This document shows positions 1 to 7,736 of a stretch of DNA of 43,344 nucleotides, piece by piece. Each line of letters starts with the position of its first letter. The first letter of the stretch is position 1. This DNA is from Fibrobacter succinogenes (lineage in GTDB: Bacteria > Fibrobacterota > Fibrobacteria > Fibrobacterales > Fibrobacteraceae): contig CACXKY010000006.1 in the NCBI GenBank assembly GCA_902768325.1, positions 1-43,344 on the forward strand. The letters are read 5' to 3'. Made by a program: the position numbers and the translations under genes. The notes beneath the pieces were generated by a model. That model did no database searches. It had not been told where the DNA came from and worked only from the letters and a program-made list of their open reading frames with translations.

Positions 1-1
1 C

Positions 2-1105
2 AACCGCCCCGACGTACTCGACAAGGCGTTGCTGCGCCCGGGCCGATTCGACCGTCAGATCGTGGTGGGACTGCCCGACCTGAAGGGCCGCGAAGAAATC
101 CTGAAGGTACATTTGAAAAAGAGGAAGGTTCCGCTCGACAAGGACGTGGACGTTTCCGCCATCGCGAAGGGCACGCCGGGACTTGCCGGTGCCGACCTCG
201 AGAACCTCGTGAACGAAGCCGCACTCCTCGCCGCACGCTTCAACAACAAGAAGGTGACGATGCTCGACTTCGAAGAAGCGCGCGACAAACTCAGCATGGG
301 TGCCGAACGCCGCACCCTCCTGATGACCGACGAGGAAAAGCGACACACGGCCTACCACGAAGCGGGCCACGCCCTCATGACGCTTTTGTGCAAGCACAGC
401 GACCCGCTCCACAAGATTACAATTATCCCGCGCGGCCGCGCCCTCGGCGTGACCATGAGTCTGCCCGAACGCGACCAGGTGAGCTACAGCCGCGAATACG
501 CCGAAGAACGCATTATGATCATGATGTCCGGCCGCCTTGCCGAACTCATCTTCTTCAACCACCAGAGCACGGGGGCATCCAACGACATCCAGCGCGCTAC
601 TGAACTTGCCCGCAAGATGGTCACGGAATGGGGATTCGACGAAGAAATCGGGCCGGTATGTTACAGCCGTACCGACGGAGAGGTCTTCCTCGGCCGCGAG
701 ATAAGCAAACCGAAGGAAATGTCCGAAATGATGGCCGAAAAAATCGACAATGCCGTCAACGGGCTCATCAAGCGCATGGACCAGGCCGCCCGCAAGCTCC
801 TCGAAGAGAACAAGGACAAGCTCGTGGACCTCGCCGAAGCGCTGTTTGAATTCGAGGTGCTCGACCGCGAAGAAATCGACAAGGTCATGGCCGGCGAAAA
901 GCTCACCGGCACCAAGAAGAGCCGCCAGTACCAGGCGCTCGAGGAAATGGCCGCGAAGAAAAAACGCGAGGAGACTCCCCCGCCCGACCCGGGCAAGCAG
1001 CCGCCTATCGCTCCGGTAGCGAACGAGACGCCCGTCGTCCCGAAGCCCGAGGCCGCAGGAATTGCACCGACTGCCGGTATCGAACCAAAGGAGCCCGAAT
1101 CGTAA
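2..1105 (+). CDS. ftsH: FtsH, ATP-dependent zinc metalloprotease (C-terminal part; start lies before the window)
   Basis: Membrane-anchored AAA+ protease that degrades misfolded membrane proteins and some cytosolic regulators. The reading frame is open from base 2. The first residues are the second region of homology ([19 protein letters not shown]), with the arginine-finger pair. The AAA lid follows, then the M41 peptidase domain with the zinc motif HEAGH (bases 356-370) and the downstream Asp ligand in [11 protein letters not shown] helical segment and a low-complexity Pro/Ala-rich tail end the protein, which is common in the family. The transmembrane and Walker parts are outside the window. 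Its TAA overlaps the ATG of folP as TAATG, so the two are probably translationally coupled. Identity is secure. Confidence 0.97.
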   Translation, partial: NRPDVLDKALLRPGRFDRQIVVGLPDLKGREEILKVHLKKRKVPLDKDVDVSAIAKGTPGLAGADLENLVNEAALLAARFNNKKVTMLDFEEARDKLSMGAERRTLLMTDEEKRHTAYHEAGHALMTLLCKHSDPLHKITIIPRGRALGVTMSLPERDQVSYSREYAEERIMIMMSGRLAELIFFNHQSTGASNDIQRATELARKMVTEWGFDEEIGPVCYSRTDGEVFLGREISKPKEMSEMMAEKIDNAVNGLIKRMDQAARKLLEENKDKLVDLAEALFEFEVLDREEIDKVMAGEKLTGTKKSRQYQALEEMAAKKKREETPPPDPGKQPPIAPVANETPVVPKPEAAGIAPTAGIEPKEPES

Positions 1106-2019
1106 TGCTCAGGGAATACCTCGATAAGAACCGCGCACTGCCGTGGCAAATCGGGAACGATATCGTCCCTGTAGCGTCCATGCCGCTCGTGATGGGCATC
1201 GTGAACGTGACTCCGGACAGTTTCTTTGACGGCGGCAAGCACAATACGCCCGACGCCGCCTACGAACATGCGGTGACGCTATTGCAGCAGGGAGCCACCA
1301 TCCTCGACATCGGCGGCGAAAGCAGCCGCCCGGGAAGCGAACCCGTCAGCGAACAGGAAGAACTGGACCGCGTATGCCCCGTCGTGGAAGCCCTGGCCCA
1401 GCTGTCCGTGATTTCTGAAGACCTCGACAATCCCGGCAACCGCAAGTTCTACATCTCCGTCGACACCGTGAAGTCCAAGGTGGCCGAAGAAAGCATGAAG
1501 CTGGGGGCGCATATCATCAACGATATTAGCGCCTGCACCATGGATCCCGAAATGATGGCAACGGTCGCCCGTACGGGAGCCTCCGTCGTGCTGAACCACA
1601 TGCGCGGAAGTTTCGGAAAGATGCAGCAGGACTTCAAGCCGTATACAGACGTGGTACAGGAAGTCCGCGAAGAATTGCTCGTCCAGGCTGAAAAGCTGAT
1701 TGCCCTGGGCGTAAAGAAAGAAAAGATTTGCCTCGACCCGGGAATCGGTTTCGGAAAGACGGTCCAGGACAACATCGACCTGATGAAGTCTACCGACGCG
1801 TTCCTGCAAGACGGCTACCCCGTACTCGTCGGAACGTCGCGCAAGTCCTACATCGGCAAGATGCCGGGGCTAGAATCCAGCGACAGGCTCATCCCGACGG
1901 TTACCGCGGGCATTGTAGCGGTCCTTGGAGGCGCAAGTGTCATCCGCGTGCACGACGTACGCGAAGCAAAAGAATCTATACTTTACCTGGAGGCGCTGAG
2001 GTCCTATGGTACTGTTTAA
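1105..2019 (+). CDS. folP: Dihydropteroate synthase
   Basis: Condenses p-aminobenzoate with hydroxymethyl-dihydropterin pyrophosphate in folate synthesis; it is the sulfonamide target. At 304 residues it is slightly longer than the usual 270-290. The two family signatures are present near the N terminus: GIVNVTPDSFFDGG and DIGGESSRPGS. Further along are FYISVDTVKS, HIINDIS, DPGIGFGKT, the loop GTSRKSYIG and the C-terminal RVHDV. An insertion around residues 95-112 (ISEDLDNPGNRK) accounts for part of the extra length. The ATG overlaps the ftsH stop by one base and the gene overlaps cdaA by 14 bases, so ftsH-folP-cdaA looks like one transcript. Confidence 0.96.
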   Translation: MLREYLDKNRALPWQIGNDIVPVASMPLVMGIVNVTPDSFFDGGKHNTPDAAYEHAVTLLQQGATILDIGGESSRPGSEPVSEQEELDRVCPVVEALAQLSVISEDLDNPGNRKFYISVDTVKSKVAEESMKLGAHIINDISACTMDPEMMATVARTGASVVLNHMRGSFGKMQQDFKPYTDVVQEVREELLVQAEKLIALGVKKEKICLDPGIGFGKTVQDNIDLMKSTDAFLQDGYPVLVGTSRKSYIGKMPGLESSDRLIPTVTAGIVAVLGGASVIRVHDVREAKESILYLEALRSYGTV

Positions 2020-2836
2020 GATATTCGATGTCATCGACGTGAGAATGGCGGACATCCTGGACGTGCTCCTCGTGTCCATCATCCTCTACTACGTGTTCCT
2101 GCTGTTCCGCGGCACCCGCGCCGTGCAGATGATCGTGGGCGGCCTGCTCTTGATTCTCGCCTGGCTTATCGCCCAGTGGTGGGAACTGCGGAGCATTACC
2201 TGGTTGCTTTCCAACCTGACCGGTATCGGTATCGTGGCGTTGGTGATATTGTTCCAGCCCGAAATCCGAAGCGCCCTGACGCGAATCGGCCAGTCCATCA
2301 GCCGAGCAGACCTGCGGCAGCTGTTCTTCCATTCCAGCGGCCTCGACGAAGTCACCGAATCCATCACGTCGGCCGTGCAGGACCTCGCCAAGAACCACGT
2401 GGGTGCATTGATTGTGCTTGAAAAGCGCGTGGGCCTGCGCAACTACGAAGAAACCGGTGAAATTTTGAACGCAAGAATCAGTTCGCGCCTGCTGCGCGCG
2501 CTGTTCTTCCCGAACTCCGCGCTCCACGACGGCGCCGTACTGCTGAACAGCCATAGCATCGTCGCCGCGGGATGCATCCTCCCGATGCCCACGGGTAACG
2601 TGGAAGGAGACGCGGGTTACGGCATGCGCCACCGCGCGGCCAAGGCACTCGCCGCCGAATGCGACGCCATGGTGATTGTCGTTTCCGAAGAAACGGGCGG
2701 CATATCCATCGCCTACCGCAACAGCCTCCGCCGCAAGCTCAGCATCAAAGAACTCGAAGCAGAAATCAAACGCCACTGGGCAGAACTCTTCCACGAAGAA
2801 AGGGTTGCCGCCGAGAAGGCCGCCATTGAAGACTAG
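2006..2836 (+). CDS. cdaA: Diadenylate cyclase CdaA (c-di-AMP synthase)
   Basis: Makes the second messenger c-di-AMP from two ATP; CdaA-type enzymes are membrane-bound and in other bacteria link to potassium and osmotic or cell-wall control. The 276-residue protein has about three N-terminal transmembrane segments (residues about 15-90, with FRGTRAVQ and ALVILFQPEIR as family blocks). The DisA_N catalytic domain follows, with DGA at residues 175-177 and RHR at 208-210, the two active-site motifs. The start codon lies inside the end of folP (14-base overlap). The next gene begins 23 bases downstream. No c-di-AMP phosphodiesterase or receptor gene is visible in the window. Confidence 0.96.
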   Translation: MVLFKIFDVIDVRMADILDVLLVSIILYYVFLLFRGTRAVQMIVGGLLLILAWLIAQWWELRSITWLLSNLTGIGIVALVILFQPEIRSALTRIGQSISRADLRQLFFHSSGLDEVTESITSAVQDLAKNHVGALIVLEKRVGLRNYEETGEILNARISSRLLRALFFPNSALHDGAVLLNSHSIVAAGCILPMPTGNVEGDAGYGMRHRAAKALAAECDAMVIVVSEETGGISIAYRNSLRRKLSIKELEAEIKRHWAELFHEERVAAEKAAIED

Positions 2837-2859
2837 CTCCACCTTTTTTACGTACCGCC

Positions 2860-4086
2860 ATGAATACGAATACGCCCAAGAACAATAGCAATACGCAGAA
2901 CAAGCACAAGAAGAGGAACGTTGTCGTCCTCGTCCTCATGTTCCTCTTGCTGTTGTGCCTCTTTATTGCACAGTGTCAGCTTGACAAGATCAAGCAAGAA
3001 GCCCTCCGCAAGGAACAAGAAACAGAACTCGAAGCCCGTCAGAAGCACATCCTTGACAGCTTGAGGCTTCTCGAGAAGATGAGGGCCGACAGCCTCGCCG
3101 CATTGGAAGCCGCACGCATTGCCGACAGCATCCGCATTGCCGATTCCCTGGCCGCTCTCGACACCGTCGACAACACGCCCAAGCCGACATTGAACCGCGA
3201 CAGCATCCGCCACGTGCGCGACAGCCTGGCCGCTCTCGAAAAAGCCCGCCAGGATAGCCTGCAACGCATCGCCGACAGCCTCGCCGCTATCGAAAAGGCC
3301 CGTGCCGATTCCATCGAAAAACAGCGCCTGCTCGATAGCATCCGCGCCGCCGACCAGGTTCCGCCCACCGCAGAAATCACACCGCCCGCCGGACGCTACT
3401 ACGACCCCATCAAGCTGAAGGTCAAGTGCGACGAAATCAAGTGCAAGACGTTCCTCTCTATCGGGGATACGCTACATCCGCAAGACGCCTCCAAGGCCGT
3501 CGAATACAACAAGACCGGTTCCGTCTTCTACTTCGCCGAAGACTCCGTCGGCAACAAGACCGCCTGGGAAGAAGCGAAATACGACATGGCAAGCGACAAC
3601 ATTTGCGGCAAGAACGCCTACCCCGTCCCCGTCGGCAGCAAGACCGTCTGCGTTGACGCCTACGAATATCCGAACACAGCCGACGAGAACCCGCGCGACA
3701 TGGTCAGCCACGAAGAGGCCGTGAGCCTTTGCGAACAGGCCGGCAAGCACCTCTGCACGATCGAAGAATGGCAGGCGGCATGCCGCGGCAAGGACAAGAC
3801 ACGTTACTCCTACGGCGACAGCTACAAGCAGAACAAGTGCAACACGAACACCAAGGCCGTAAAGCGTAGCGGCCGCAAGGAACAGTGCCGTAGCTGGTGG
3901 GGCATGTACGATATGAACGGGAACCTGTGGGAATGGACTTCTTCTACGAGCAAGGACCACCCGAACATGTTCCTCGTTGCCGGTGGCGCCTGGAATACGA
4001 ATAACGGAAGCCAGTGTACCGAAAGCAAGTTCAGTTTCTACCCGCAGAACCAATACCCGAGCGTCGGGTTCAGGTGCTGCAAGTGA
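2860..4086 (+). CDS. Membrane-anchored coiled-coil protein with SUMF1-like (FISUMP-type) C-terminal domain
   Basis: Function unknown. A basic N terminus precedes one hydrophobic segment (residues about 20-42), predicting an inner-membrane anchor with the rest in the periplasm. Residues about 43-168 are a charged coiled coil built from recurring ADSLAALEKAR/ADSIRIADSL units. A short beta segment opening with TAEITPPAGRYYD resembles the chitobiase C-terminal type. The last 170 residues are a formylglycine-generating-enzyme-like fold (LCTIEEWQAACRG, MYDMNGNLWEWT, VAGGAWNTN, VGFRCC). The catalytic Cys pair of true FGE is not evident in the GGAWN segment, so I infer binding or structure rather than sulfatase maturation. 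A similar domain is found in the lipoprotein at 39739-42660. A GCAA-loop terminator follows at 4114. Confidence 0.85.
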   Translation: MNTNTPKNNSNTQNKHKKRNVVVLVLMFLLLLCLFIAQCQLDKIKQEALRKEQETELEARQKHILDSLRLLEKMRADSLAALEAARIADSIRIADSLAALDTVDNTPKPTLNRDSIRHVRDSLAALEKARQDSLQRIADSLAAIEKARADSIEKQRLLDSIRAADQVPPTAEITPPAGRYYDPIKLKVKCDEIKCKTFLSIGDTLHPQDASKAVEYNKTGSVFYFAEDSVGNKTAWEEAKYDMASDNICGKNAYPVPVGSKTVCVDAYEYPNTADENPRDMVSHEEAVSLCEQAGKHLCTIEEWQAACRGKDKTRYSYGDSYKQNKCNTNTKAVKRSGRKEQCRSWWGMYDMNGNLWEWTSSTSKDHPNMFLVAGGAWNTNNGSQCTESKFSFYPQNQYPSVGFRCCK

Positions 4087-4113
4087 CATTCAAGTCATGC
4101 TGACACTGCAGTC

Positions 4114-4142
4114 ATCCTGACGCAAGTCAGGATCAGTTTTTT
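4114..4142 (+). terminator. Rho-independent terminator after the coiled-coil/SUMF1-like gene
   Basis: Perfect 8-bp stem ATCCTGAC/GTCAGGAT closed by a GCAA tetraloop (4122-4125), then CAG and six T. It lies 27 bases after the stop at 4086. The hairpin is part of a degenerate repeat: AGTCATGCTGAC at 4093 and AGTCATCCTGAC at 4110 are 17 bases apart. Confidence 0.85.
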
Positions 4143-4161
4143 CTACTGGATAAAACAGCTG

Positions 4162-4182
4162 ACCCTGAAACGTGTTCAGGGT
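4162..4182 (-). terminator. Hairpin that may terminate the M15-like gene
   Basis: An 8-bp perfect stem ACCCTGAA/TTCAGGGT with a 5-base loop. Read on the minus strand it is followed by CAGCTGTTTT, so the T-run is short and displaced. It sits between two convergent genes. It could instead be a dispersed intergenic repeat. Confidence 0.5.
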
Positions 4183-4195
4183 GACGATGGTGAGC

Positions 4196-4230
4196 CTCAT
4201 CCCTCACGGCTCATCGCTCACTACTCAAGT
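4196..4230. repeat. Heptad array CTCANNN x5 overlapping the end of the M15-like gene
   Basis: Five consecutive 7-base units, each starting CTCA (4196, 4203, 4210, 4217, 4224). On the minus strand this puts a TGA every 7 bases around the stop codon of the M15-like gene (TAG at 4223-4221), including an in-frame TGA immediately after it. See the findings on heptad stop arrays. Confidence 0.8.
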
Positions 4231-4751
4231 AATTCCACGTGCAAGTGTTCCATCTCGCCCTTTTCCCAGATGACTCGGGCGCGGCCTTCCAGTTTTTTCT
4301 TTGCAAGCTCGACAACGCTCTTCTTTTCTTCGGGTAGCAAGAACTTGATGCGGAAATCGAGCGCCTTGTTTTCATAGTGTTTCGATGTTTTCTTGTGGTA
4401 CGGCCAGTCGTTGCCGCTCGTAATCACGGGCACATACTCGAAGCCCATCACCGAATGGAAGACGTTCACGATTTCGAGCCCGATCGAATCCATCACCGGC
4501 TCCAGGCTTTCCAGGTAGACGCCCGCCTTCTGGTGCGTCCTCTTCAGCAAAAGCCTGTGGACGCCGCGGTTACCGAACGGGCGGTGGTCGCGTTTTAACT
4601 GCCGAAGGTACTCCTCCGCATCGAAAATGACCTCGGGTTCTTCCTTGGGTTCATAATGGGGAACAGGCCTGCGGTTCGTTTGTATAAGAAAATATACAGC
4701 GAAAATCGCTAAAATTGCGAGAATTGGAGCCAACAGGTATAAATGTTTCAT
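4221..4751 (-). CDS. Membrane-anchored M15-like (D-Ala-D-Ala carboxypeptidase / hedgehog fold) peptidase
   Basis: Probable peptidoglycan-processing zinc peptidase. One N-terminal hydrophobic segment (HLYLLAPILAILAIFAVYFL) anchors it, with the rest in the periplasm. The zinc-ligand pattern of the family is visible late in the protein: SKHYENKALDFRI (His and Asp ligands spaced as in H-x6-D) and then EMEHLHVELL (H-x-H). The preceding FEYVPVITSGNDWP matches the strand before the motif. At about 176 residues it is a minimal catalytic domain. I chose the ATG at 4751; an in-frame TTG lies four codons earlier. It is divergent from the lipoprotein at 4783 across a 31-base gap. The substrate is not determinable here. 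Confidence 0.75.
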   Translation of the reverse strand: MKHLYLLAPILAILAIFAVYFLIQTNRRPVPHYEPKEEPEVIFDAEEYLRQLKRDHRPFGNRGVHRLLLKRTHQKAGVYLESLEPVMDSIGLEIVNVFHSVMGFEYVPVITSGNDWPYHKKTSKHYENKALDFRIKFLLPEEKKSVVELAKKKLEGRARVIWEKGEMEHLHVELLE

Positions 4752-4770
4752 TTTTCGGGACAAAAATAAC

Positions 4771-4776
4771 TATTTT
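4771..4776 (+). promoter_or_regulatory. -10-like TATTTT box, 6 nt before the start of the 4783 lipoprotein
   Basis: TATTTT-AATGGC-ATG. No Shine-Dalgarno is present between box and start. It fits the TATWTT-N6-ATG pattern seen at several other genes here and predicts an (almost) leaderless transcript. Confidence 0.55.
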
Positions 4777-4782
4777 AATGGC

Positions 4783-5139
4783 ATGAAAAAGATTCTCGCT
4801 ATTGCATCTCTCTCTCTCGCCCCCCTGATGTTTACCGCCTGCGGTGAAAGTTCTTCGAACTACGTGGGCTACTGGCAGGGCGAAGCCAATATGATTTTCG
4901 AAGTCCTTACCGAAAACGGTACCGACTACATCATCCGCAACATCAACGGTGACCTGCAGGCTACCGTTTCGGGCGGCGCACTCCGCGGCAAGAACTCGCT
5001 GGATATGGAATACGTGATGAAGGTGAAGGGCGATTCCGCCTACTACGAATTCGGTTCCATCACCACCGGATACAAGCGCATCTCGAAGAGCCAATACGAC
5101 GAAATCTTCGCCGCGCAGAAGAAGGCCAGCCAGGATTAA
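4783..5139 (+). CDS. Small lipoprotein, function unknown
   Basis: 118 residues with a lipoprotein signal peptide (MKKILAIASLSLAPLMFTAC, lipid-carrying Cys about residue 20). The mature part is short and strand-rich: YVGYWQGEANMIFEV, a region rich in I/Y/N, and a C-terminal GYKRISKSQYDEIF. This suggests a single small beta domain of the lipocalin or copper-resistance-NlpE type, but I do not recognise the family. It has no Shine-Dalgarno and a TATTTT box six bases before ATG. It is convergent with the PDZ-TlpA gene 18 bases away, with no obvious terminator between. Confidence 0.8.
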   Translation: MKKILAIASLSLAPLMFTACGESSSNYVGYWQGEANMIFEVLTENGTDYIIRNINGDLQATVSGGALRGKNSLDMEYVMKVKGDSAYYEFGSITTGYKRISKSQYDEIFAAQKKASQD

Positions 5140-5157
5140 TCCGGCATCACTTCAGTT

Positions 5158-5922
5158 TTACTGAGCCATGGTCTCTTGAACAAGCTGTTCAAGAGCTTTT
5201 TGGTTTGGAACGCCACTCCACACGCCCTTGATATAGCCTTCGCTGTCGAGAAGCATGAGCGTGGGGACCGACCTGATACCGTAACGGCGCCAAAGTTCCT
5301 TGGTCGCATCGCGGTACAGCGGGTACGGGGAACGGTGCTGGCGTTCATAGAACGCGTTAAGCGTTCCCAAGTCTTCGTCGGCAATACCGATAATCTCTAA
5401 CCCCTGGTTACCGAGCTTGGAATAGATGCTTTCAAGAATCGGGAGTGTCTGGCGGCACGGGCCGCACCAGGTCGCCCAGAAATCGAGGAGCGTGGCCTTG
5501 GGCTTCGCCTTGCGCTTGTCGCCGTTCTGGTAGAAGTTCTTCCCCAGCTCCGCCATCTTGCTTCCAATGGCAGAACCAGTCAGGCTGCTGATATCGTCCG
5601 GGCGGTCCGTCAGCTTCACCTTCAGCGGGATTTTCTTGCCATCGCGGAAGACTTCGATATTCACCGTACTTCCCGTCTTGGACTTCGAAATCACCGAGGT
5701 AATCTGGGACATTTCTGCAAGAGGCTTGCCGTTGATGCCGATAATCTTGTCCCCCGAGACAACACCTGCGGTAAAGCAGCCCGAACCCGGGTGGACGCCC
5801 TTGACATCGAGAGCCAGGTGGTTTTCATAAGTAGTCTTCTTGAACGTGACGCCAAGCCACGGGCCAGCAAAAGCGGGTATAGCACACAAGACGAAAATAC
5901 ACAGAAGAACAACGCGTTTCAC
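5158..5922 (-). CDS. Periplasmic PDZ-thioredoxin (TlpA-like) fusion
   Basis: Exported thiol-disulfide protein. Signal peptide MKRVVLLCIFVLCAIPAFA is followed by a PDZ domain (residues about 20-105; GVHPGSGCFTAGVVSGDKI and INGKPL mark the carboxylate-binding and GD region). A TlpA/ResA-type thioredoxin fold follows (about 115-254) with catalytic WCGPC in LLDFWATWCGPCRQ and the cis-Pro loop RSVPTLMLLD. Fusing a peptide-binding PDZ domain to a thioredoxin suggests a tethered reductant for particular substrates; that is inference. The GTG start at 5922 has GGGAGG eleven bases upstream. It is last in the pyrD operon, 16 bases after the small outer-membrane-like gene. Confidence 0.9.
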   Translation of the reverse strand: MKRVVLLCIFVLCAIPAFAGPWLGVTFKKTTYENHLALDVKGVHPGSGCFTAGVVSGDKIIGINGKPLAEMSQITSVISKSKTGSTVNIEVFRDGKKIPLKVKLTDRPDDISSLTGSAIGSKMAELGKNFYQNGDKRKAKPKATLLDFWATWCGPCRQTLPILESIYSKLGNQGLEIIGIADEDLGTLNAFYERQHRSPYPLYRDATKELWRRYGIRSVPTLMLLDSEGYIKGVWSGVPNQKALEQLVQETMAQ

Positions 5923-5938
5923 GATTCACGCCTCCCTA

Positions 5939-6511
5939 TCAGAAAAACATCAACGAAAATTCAAGCGACAACAAGAAGTGCGCCTCTTGATCCATGAGCA
6001 GCCATTCCTGCCTCTTGGAAACGGGTTCGCCAATGATATAGTTACCGCTCAGCTGGATTCGGCCCAGCAGGTCCGCCTTTTTGAAAAACAGGATGTCGCG
6101 ACCGTACCCAAAGGAAATCACCGGCGGGAAAAAGGTCTCGTCGCCCTTTTCCATATACAATCCTGAAATGCCCAACCTTAAGAAATCGTCATGCCCGGAC
6201 TGCATGAGCCGCCCCAAAAAGTAGAAGCGGTAATCTATACCCACTTCGGAGAGGTCGTCCCCCAGGTGGAGCATACCGAAGAGCCCAAGCGAATGGTGCT
6301 TTAGGAAACGAAAGTCGGCAGAAGCCCGCACACCGCCGTCCACCGAGTTGAGGTAGTACCGCAAGAACCCGCCCCCGCCAAAGATCCACGTCGGCAAGGG
6401 CCTTTCCGCGATAGCTTCGGATTCCTCTATGGGTATACCCATAAAGTCCTTGCCGCTAGAAAGTCCAGCGGCAAAAAGCAGGCACAGGATAACTCTCAGG
6501 ACTCGTTTCAC
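5939..6511 (-). CDS. Small putative outer-membrane beta-barrel protein
   Basis: About 190 residues, unknown function. GTG start whose GTGA overlaps the pyrD stop, giving KRVLRVILCLLFAAGLSSG as signal peptide. Starts further upstream would run antisense-like sequence through pyrD and lack a signal. The mature chain alternates hydrophobic and polar residues in strands with Gly/Tyr-rich turns (GGGGFLRYYLNSVDGG, VGIDYRFYFLG) and ends in aromatic LSLEFSLMFF, the terminal-Phe signature of barrels recognised by BamA. That supports an 8-strand-type barrel. The family was not identified. Confidence 0.7.
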   Translation of the reverse strand: MKRVLRVILCLLFAAGLSSGKDFMGIPIEESEAIAERPLPTWIFGGGGFLRYYLNSVDGGVRASADFRFLKHHSLGLFGMLHLGDDLSEVGIDYRFYFLGRLMQSGHDDFLRLGISGLYMEKGDETFFPPVISFGYGRDILFFKKADLLGRIQLSGNYIIGEPVSKRQEWLLMDQEAHFLLSLEFSLMFF

Positions 6512-7701
6512 TTTTTCGGATTGCGGTCGTCGTATTCGCCGAGGGACTTGTAACCGTCGTTCAGCATGGCGTCCATCAGTTCGTTGCGCATGGCCAGTTC
6601 GTTGCGCATGGCATGCGCAGCCATCCAGCGGAAAGCGACCACGGAATAGCACTGCACGGCATCGACGCCCATCTTGATGAGGTCGTACACCTTGTACCCG
6701 TGGTCAATGCCGCCGCAGGCGATGATGCTCATCTGCGGATAATGTTCGTGGATGTACTGGACGTTCCACACCATGTTTTCGTAAAGGGGACGGCCTGACA
6801 TTCCACCGCAGTCCCCGTCGGCGCGCAACGGGCAGAGTTCATCGTACTTGGTCGAAACAGGCAGTTCGCTAATCTTCGCCGTCGGGTAGGTATTCCCCAC
6901 CACGACTCCGTTCACGCCGGTACGCACAAGCATTTCCATGATGGCAATCAGGTGACGTTCAGAAAGGTCCGGGCTCAGTTTCGCATAGACTGCCTTGCGG
7001 AGCCCGAGCGTATTGCGGAACCTCATGATTTCGGTAAAGATGCGTTCCGAGAAGCTCATGTCCAGGTCTACGCGGGATTCGCCCGTATTGGGGCAGCTGA
7101 CGTTAATTTCGATATAGTCGGCAGCCTTGTAGGCGATAGAGAAACTTTCGATGATATCCTTCAGTTTTTCTTCGGGATCGGTGAGGCCCGGAGTCTCGGC
7201 AACCGAGATGCCCACGCAGAGGCCCGCCTTGTGCGCCTTCACCAACTGCTTGTCGACGCGGCGCGCGATGACTTCGACGCCTTCGTTGTTGAGGCCCATG
7301 CTATTGTGGATGGCTCTCTCTTTTTCGAGGAAACCGATGCGGGGCTTGTGCGTATTGCCTTCGCGGAAATTACGGGTCGCTGTCCCTACCGTGATGCCGC
7401 CAAAGCCGACGTTTGCATAGTCGCAAATCCTTTCGGCGGTCTTGTTCGCCCCTGCAGCCAAAATAATCGGACAACCGAAATAAAGGGAATTGCTGTGGTC
7501 GGAAAAGGTGATGACCCGCTTCAACGGCTTGCGCAAGTCCGGCCGGCCGCCCATAAAGGGTATAAACGGAGCCAAGCGGGCAACATGCTTAAAGGAATCG
7601 TGACGGAATTCCGGATAATTGTGGAACACTTTACGTATCAACGCCAAAATCCGGTCGCTAAAACGCAAGTAATACTCGTGATTAATGCATTCGACAGCCA
7701 T
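6508..7701 (-). CDS. pyrD: Dihydroorotate dehydrogenase (class 2-like / quinone type)
   Basis: FMN enzyme of pyrimidine synthesis. Visible blocks are ILAAGANKTAERI, GFGGITVGT, NSMGLNNEGVE, the signature EINVSCPNTGE, AKLSPD, GVVVGNT, GGMSGRPLYE and IACGGIDHGYK. The N-terminal extension (about 80 residues) before the barrel fits the membrane-associated quinone-dependent class. I chose the ATG at 7701, directly after an AT-rich promoter-like stretch; an in-frame start eleven codons earlier would include that stretch. Near the C terminus an exact 18-base tandem duplication (6577-6612) encodes AMRNEL twice. It is divergent from the M20 peptidase and followed, with overlap, by the small barrel protein. 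Confidence 0.92.
   Translation of the reverse strand: MAVECINHEYYLRFSDRILALIRKVFHNYPEFRHDSFKHVARLAPFIPFMGGRPDLRKPLKRVITFSDHSNSLYFGCPIILAAGANKTAERICDYANVGFGGITVGTATRNFREGNTHKPRIGFLEKERAIHNSMGLNNEGVEVIARRVDKQLVKAHKAGLCVGISVAETPGLTDPEEKLKDIIESFSIAYKAADYIEINVSCPNTGESRVDLDMSFSERIFTEIMRFRNTLGLRKAVYAKLSPDLSERHLIAIMEMLVRTGVNGVVVGNTYPTAKISELPVSTKYDELCPLRADGDCGGMSGRPLYENMVWNVQYIHEHYPQMSIIACGGIDHGYKVYDLIKMGVDAVQCYSVVAFRWMAAHAMRNELAMRNELMDAMLNDGYKSLGEYDDRNPKK
6577..6612. repeat. Exact 18-base tandem duplication inside pyrD
   Basis: Two identical 18-base units (6577-6594 and 6595-6612) give a repeated MRNELA peptide in the C-terminal helix region of PyrD. The frame is kept, which is consistent with recent slippage or a strain-specific length variant. 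Confidence 0.95.
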
Positions 7702-7736
7702 ATAATTATAAATTATAAAAAAAAGAGGTATCAAAA

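Noticed and set aside
4087..4220. Possible small RNA gene in the gap with several hairpins
   Set aside because: Hairpins are explained as terminators of convergent genes and repeat units; no promoter facing into the gap was seen.
5939..6652. Longer version of the small barrel protein starting inside pyrD
   Set aside because: The extra N-terminal residues are Arg/His/Cys-rich out-of-frame pyrD sequence; the GTG at 6511 gives a proper signal peptide and GTGA coupling.
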